This document shows, one piece after another, positions 58,089 to 64,000 of a stretch of DNA of 64,000 bases. Within the stretch, counting starts at the first letter, position 1, and the number at the start of each line of letters is the position of its first letter. Source of the stretch: Anisakis pegreffii (taxonomy: Eukaryota > Nematoda > Chromadorea > Rhabditida > Anisakidae); the NCBI GenBank assembly GCA_035041965.1, contig JAPYMA010002965.1, forward strand, positions 28,735 through 92,734. Direction: 5' to 3'. Position numbers and translations under genes: made by a program. The notes below the pieces were generated by a model that was given only the letters and a program-made list of their open reading frames with translations, did not search any database and had not been told where the DNA came from.

Positions 58089-61000
58089 TTCATTCATTTG
58101 AGACCATTAAATGTCATCTCATTACCATCGTCGTGTTTATATACACGGACTATTTGAACGATTGAAGATGTATGTCGTATGTCGTGGTGAATTAACGTTT
58201 CCGGGGATATGCCCTCGTCATTCTCCTCACAATTTTTATTGACAATTAGATGCAGTAAGAATTGACTCTATTTTTTGAGTACGCTCAGTTTATATCATTC
58301 AGCGAATTATATTTTTATCGCAATTTAGTTGCTGATCCCGGAGTATATTTCCGCAATGACAATCCTCCGTTGTATCTTACTTAATTATATCATCGTCCAG
58401 CAAATCCCATATGTCTCATTTGCCACAACATTCATCATTGAATCGTTAGTATCTTGAAGTTATTTCTATATGATTTGTAAGATCTCCTTTTCATGTATCA
58501 TCTTAATGATGTCGTTTCATTCACATATATGCAACATCAAACATCTAATCGAATAATGCATTACCTCCTATAATGCTGCTAAACGATACCTTCTCAGTTA
58601 TAGTAGTTGAGTATGAGGTAATTAGTTACCAGTTATAGTTTCAAATACCGCACTCATTTGTTGTCGAACAAGGACTTCGTATTCGGTTAACGGTTTCTGA
58701 GTTATCATCGTGACCACTGTTGTTATCGTCATTATTATTACCGTTGTCATAATTCCCACATTGATGTCGCTGTTGTTATTGAGTGTGTAAGGTTATTTGT
58801 TTACGTCCTGTTGTCTCAGTTTACTGAGTTCATGAAGCTTTTTCTTTTCGAAACTGATCATGTGCTTATTTAGAGTCAGTTATAGTTAGCCATCCCAGTT
58901 ACTAATTTGTTGCTGACATTGAGTGTTAACGCTGATATTGTTCCTTTGTAGTCCTCACATATAATCCTTTGCAGGCCTATCATATTGATAGAAGCACACC
59001 ATTAATGTTAACAGTTTATCATTTGTGTCTCACATTCCCGTGTGCTCCCCGCAGGGTTCGGAATTACGAAGTTATCGAGGGACACACTGAATAGGGTTTG
59101 TTGCACAAAGGATCTTAATTCACGTCTACTTCATTGTTGTTGTGTTTGTACCATCGTTCGTTTCATCTGCATTGTTTTTTTCATCTTTCAATAATATTTA
59201 TTCTGTTGAACAAACGCTTTTGTTCTGCATTTGATTTCTAAATGTTCCGTGAGCACGATTCGGCATAATAGTTTCACAATTGGGAGTAGAATATGGTTTA
59301 GATACTGAAACTAGACAGATATTAAGGACAAGTTCATTTCAGTTGAAACATGAACACTTAAACTTTTTATGACAATATCTTGACTTTTGTCTGTGAATAA
59401 CTTCTATGGATTAATGTTGCTTACATCTGAGATGAAAGGAAATCAAACATGTTGCTCGACAAGCTTTCTTTCGAAATTCGCGAACGCTTCAAATTGATTA
59501 AAGCTGTGTTCTACCAGAAATAGAACCGTTAACAAAAGGAATGATCATGAACATTGTAACAAAAAATGGAATAAGATTGACACACCAACAACGGAATCAA
59601 AGAATACAATTTTATAAAACCTGAAATAAGCTCTGAGAAACGTTACAGCGCAGGTTATTGAGTCGCTCATTTACGTTCTCAGTTTTGTACAGAAGAAGGA
59701 AAATGCAGAGAAAGCTCGTTTACTGTCGGCGCTTGTTGGTGGGTTCGATCTGAACAACTTTCCTATATTCGCAGCTGTTTCCTCCGTTTCTTCGTACGAA
59801 TGCAACCCATCGTAGGCAATAGAATTTTTCATTACCATGGCCAATGAGAGTCAATTAACATTTGTTTTTAACTGATAAGCGTCCATCCAGAGTCACGCTA
59901 ATTTTCTCACCGTTCCTTAGAGAATCCGTTATATTTTGATTAACAATTCTCGCCGTTCCGATATATGTTACAATACTCCATTAACAAATCCTTGACAACA
60001 TATAGAGAATGGAATAGTGGAGTTTGTTGGATTGAAAAACTTTCTGAAGAATTTCCCCTATTGCAAGAGTGTTGGAATTCAAACCATCAACGGAGCAAAT
60101 CTCAACAATCACTTCGTTCGGCGGATCAGTGGTTATTGCTGGATCAAGTTTGAGAAATTTAGTATTCGATGGGTCTCATCTGGCCTCGAATGCATTTGTT
60201 TCGTTGTCGAATACTATATCGTGCTTCATCTTCAAATGCACAAGTAGCCTTTCGTAGACAATCGTTTTCATTTTTAATTTCACCGCATAATCAACATTTT
60301 GCAGTTCCACTGTCTTTTTTGAAAATAAAGTGTTCCCAGCATTACTGCTTTCATGGTATTTTTTAATACATTCGGAGGTAGTTGTATATATATTTTATGA
60401 GTAAATACGAAATTGATGGATGCACTGCAACAAATAGAAGACAAAGCAACGGTTATGAAGTAAGAGTGATGATATTATGAAATTCTTACTCATTGTTTTG
60501 GGAAAAGGATAGGCGACGTGGCGGCGTTATACACTGCTTCATTGTTTCACTAGTGCTTTGGTGTTAAACAACACGTATTACTACATATGAATGAGCTGGA
60601 AATAATCAATGTGTGAGAATGCCTTGTTTCATCAAAACCCAAAATCCCGGAATTTTTCAGAACCTGAAATCAGGATTCAAAAGTCGGAAATCCCGGAATC
60701 CCGTGCAAACCGCAGTCATCATGGTCAAGAAGGACATTTCTTAAAGTTTATCTGACTTAGATGCAGAGCAAAAGTGAAATTTGTCGCTGAATTGATCAAC
60801 AATTGTGAAGGATAAAAGGAGGGAACAGAATTATGATTGTTGGAATTATCACATGATAATTCGTGAATAGACTCTAATAACCAAATCATCCTCTGATCCA
60901 CAAATGAAAGATTCATCGAAAAAAGTAAACGTCACGAGACAATTGAGTGTTCGTCGTGTTCAGATCAACTGTTAGCATTCAGCTATTCTCGAAACAATTC

Positions 61001-63361
61001 CTTGTGCACTTCAGTGTTGTTCTTCACTTACAATTAGAGGTGTGCGACACACGTTTGATGGTTTTAGGCGTAAGTGGAATGCATGGATGCGTGCAGAATG
61101 CATTACATTCATATCACTTGAATCATTTACTATTGTGCAATTGAAATGCTCATCAAAAAAGATATCGTGGACGTTATCAGCACATTTCGATTGCTGATAA
61201 AGATTATCAGGTACTCACTCTTAATATCAGTCTTTTCAGTGCATAAATAAACAACTCACTTCGCAGTCAGTGGTTGTCATATGACAACGTGCCTCAATAC
61301 AACTCACTTTCATACGCTTAATTTCTAACGACAATTACAATTTGGTTGTTGTGAGTAAAGTGGTGCATGGACATTTCTCTTCGCATTCTTCACTTTTGAG
61401 TATATTTTTTTCAATTTGTCACTTACGGATTTAGCGGTATCTTTGTCAGTAACTGATTTGCTGCTAAACTAACATATACAAGTCCACAATCCCAGTTGTA
61501 CTGAGAACTGCATTTGTGATAGTTTCGAAGGGGATTGAAAGCATAACTGCGAGGAAAAACGTTCATGTAGAAGCAATGTCTAACAGAGAAACCGTTGTTC
61601 GAAAAGCATCGCTTCAATAATCGATGGCAGAAGCTTGATTGATATGCTGAAGCTGAATAGCTGAATTGCTAATGGAAAAGGTGCTGATTATTACTATGGA
61701 TTTATGAGCAAATTTCGATAAAGTTAACTGAGTTATTGCTAGAATTAGAAGCTTTGTTGACGACTGCTGATTGAAAATGTATCTATAACTAGTCTTCATC
61801 GAGGATTGTGAAGAATGTTTAAATTGATGACAAAAAATTCTTTGGAGTAACAATTCATAATAACAATCATTTTCAATAATTGTCGTTCATTCTAATTATT
61901 CAGTGACAAATTTAACGTATTTGCCTGCTCTTCCTTGAAATTAAAGCAATTCTTTTGATATGTTGATTCTCTGTTATCTACTTAATGAATCCGGTTTCTT
62001 CCATTTGTAATTGACAGTTCAAATCGTTTTTGAATGTATTGTGTCGATATGATGCTTGGTATGATTCTTGCAATCGCTATTTATCGGTCATTGTGGAGAA
62101 TATCTGAATTTTGCTTTTATTTCAATCGAACACATTCAGCAAAGGTGATTCTGAATTATCCAACAATGACAACCTACGAGCATTTCCTTACACTTGGCAA
62201 AAACGAAAAACGGCACTGTACTATTTTACGATGAAAATGGAATCCTGATAATTTTTGCGTAGTTATCGTCGTAAACTTTTGTTGATATACGACTCTATAT
62301 ATCTTTGTATTGTGTGTCTCTCTTAAAGACTAATGATGATTTTTCACTGTTATAAGTTTTTGGATTGTACAGTAAAGTAGCTGATCGAAACAACGGAATG
62401 ATTTTCTCCATTTCTTCACCTTCGTTTATCCGTGATGAATTATCGCTTAATGCTGAAGCAAGTAAATTTTGAGAATTTTCGTTTCCTAGTTACTAATAGC
62501 AAACCAGAAAAACAATAGTGTAAGCAACAAAAAAAAATCAGTGACGATTCCACCACAAAGCAGCGATATGGTCATAATTGTTTGATTTACCAATCTCTTT
62601 TCGAGTCCCTATTCGAGAGCGGCCATGAACTGATGCAGAAGGTATTATCACAAGGCTGTAATATTCCTGTGGACTTCAGCGATCCTCTTTTGCATGTGGA
62701 AGTCAGTGTCACGAACTACAAAAGAGTAACTAACCCAATGAATTCATGTGCCTGCTCTGAAATTTCAAGTGTTCACTAAACAATGGTTTTGTAACAAGTT
62801 TACTCAATTGCACGTAATTTGCTGCATCATGGTTCATTTTCACATAAGATTCCTTCGTTCATCAATTGCCTGAATCGATAATGTAATATGAGGAATGATT
62901 TGAACGCAATTGAGCATGATTTATATATACGTATCTTCAATGAAACATTTTCTTCATTATCCTTATTCTCAGCAGTAAATTTTGTGAATGTTGATTTTTA
63001 TTTGTTGCCATGCACATATATATTTTTTATATTTTCATAAATATTTTCAACTTATCTCGAGAAATTCGGAATTTGATGCTTCCCAACGTTCATTTCCTCA
63101 ATAATAAAGCATAATGCCATTTGTAATTACAATTGTTAATCAATCAAAAACGTATTATGAACAACAAGACGATCTATTCGCAGTAATCACTCGCTTGTAA
63201 CTGATATGATTTAATGTGAAATGATTTATGCTATCGAAAATCTGACATGGATTATGAGAAATCGAATGATTCAATTGATAAATTCTTTGAAATCTCTGAT
63301 GAATCGGTGAATGCAATCAGCGATAAGCATTGTCCAGTTGGATGTGATAAGTTATTCGTGC
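58089..63361. other. Intergenic downstream of hrp-2
   Basis: No gene assembled. Three overlapping plus-strand frames of 62-76 codons at 59,965-60,257 are exon-like in density but share no recognisable motif. A short direct repeat of AATCCCGGAAT lies at about 60,642-60,702. The plus frame at 62,582-62,779 contains ESGHELMQKVLSQGCNIP but is unassigned. The final 300 bases may carry earlier esterase exons. Confidence 0.5.
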
Positions 63362-63801
63362 TTGAAGGAGCCACAAGAAACGGACAAATGGGAGGGTGTA
63401 CGGCGTTGCCTTCGACATTCTCCGAAAGCACCGCAAAAGGAAATGATTGTCGAACGATTCATTGCCAATCATGTGCCATCCAGTGAAGACTGTCTCTATT
63501 TGAATATTTTTGCACCTACCTGGTCACCACCCGAAAAACAGGTATCATCGACGTTTTTCGAAAGCCATCTTCGATTTCTGATTAGCTCGAACTGTCTTCA
63601 ACGAAGAAATCTGGCAAAAAATATTGATTTAGTGATAGGCAGCAGCAGCACATTCGTGTGATCTCTCAGAAACTGCATTGATCATGGAAATGTGAAATCT
63701 GAGTTGTTGCAGGCGAATGGATTTGCTGTTATGGTATTTATTCATGGAGGTGCATTCGCTGTGCATTCATCATCGTTTTACGGTGATATTGGAATATGTC
63801 G
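63362..63801 (+). CDS. Type-B carboxylesterase, 5' part, runs off the window
   Basis: Alpha/beta-hydrolase of the carboxylesterase/cholinesterase family, which cleaves carboxylic esters; often secreted or in the ER. Two exons are visible: one up to 63,541 and one at 63,713-63,801, joined in phase 0. The first has EPQETDKWEGVRRCLRHSP and the family signature SSEDCLYLNIFAP. The second has VMVFIHGGAFAVHSSSFYGD, where HGGAF is the oxyanion-hole loop, then GICR at a CG|GTTTGT donor. The catalytic Ser exon would lie beyond the window. Just upstream, in another frame, CPVGCDKLF resembles the family's PVG..RF block, so a one-base shift or a missed exon boundary separates it. That may mean a damaged copy. 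Compared with the family's usual 550 or so residues, only about 90 are seen. Confidence 0.75.
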
Positions 63802-64000
63802 GTTTGTAAAATTGCATTCGCATCAAACTTCATTGGCAAATACATTCTCAGCAACAGCTTCGAATCGCTACTGTTTATGAAACATCTCGAATGAAGTAAT
63901 GAAAAGGACCTTAGGCATCACAGAAACTAAATTCCCAACTTGGTCTCTTCTATGGTCCAAATAGTCTGTGAGCAATACGCAACTGAACGAAGTACAAGTT

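Noticed and set aside
59760..59820. Minus-strand MGCIRTKKRRKQLRI, resembling a myristoylated N terminus
   Set aside because: Stops after 15 codons with no donor to continue it.

Overview
This is eukaryotic nuclear DNA, about 65% A+T, and almost certainly from a nematode. Its genes are split into many short exons by GT-AG introns. One gene is a nematode-type nuclear receptor with P-box CNGCKT. Several start codons lie 0-26 bases after an intron-like acceptor, as expected for spliced-leader trans-splicing. A degraded mariner transposon is also present. I cannot place the organism below phylum. Gene spacing is loose: six genes could be assembled to full length by joining exons in frame, plus a seventh that runs off the right edge. 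None of the six shows a stop or a phase break in its assembled reading frame.

Layout. 1-11,698: no recognisable gene; the first 7 kb on the plus strand hold decayed-looking coding fragments. 11,699-18,620 (minus): HNF4-derived nuclear receptor, 9 coding exons, 432 aa, with a 102-base (TA)n tract in one intron. 18,621-29,222: gene-poor, with one copy (24.6-25.3 kb) of a dispersed repeat. 29,223-33,476 (plus): Golgi pH regulator (GPHR/GPR89), 11 exons, 459 aa. 34,729-36,711 (minus): dehydrodolichyl diphosphate synthase (DHDDS), 6 exons, 312 aa. 37,782-41,928 (minus): USP14 deubiquitinase, 11 exons, 498 aa. 43,385-44,297: internally deleted mariner. 44,819-49,341 (minus): tandem-PDZ protein, 8 exons, 349 aa; its first intron holds two more copies of the dispersed repeat and its third intron a small inverted-repeat element. 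52,175-58,088 (plus): hnRNP R/Q-type protein (hrp-2/SYNCRIP family), 11 exons, 644 aa, with several predicted alternative splice forms. 63,362-end (plus): start of a type-B carboxylesterase.

The genes are mostly housekeeping and do not form one pathway: Golgi/ER function (GPHR, DHDDS), proteasome-linked deubiquitination (USP14), mRNA processing (hrp-2), transcription (nuclear receptor) and scaffolding (PDZ protein). USP14 and DHDDS lie head to tail on the minus strand, 1.07 kb apart, with an acceptor abutting the DHDDS start codon; they could share a transcript. GPHR and DHDDS converge; the PDZ gene and hrp-2 diverge.

The most interesting signals concern splicing. Eight of the 50 assembled introns end in GAG or AAG rather than CAG/TAG, and hrp-2 carries an in-frame alternative terminal exon and an in-frame alternative donor in its Gly-rich region. 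I found no clear new multi-gene system.
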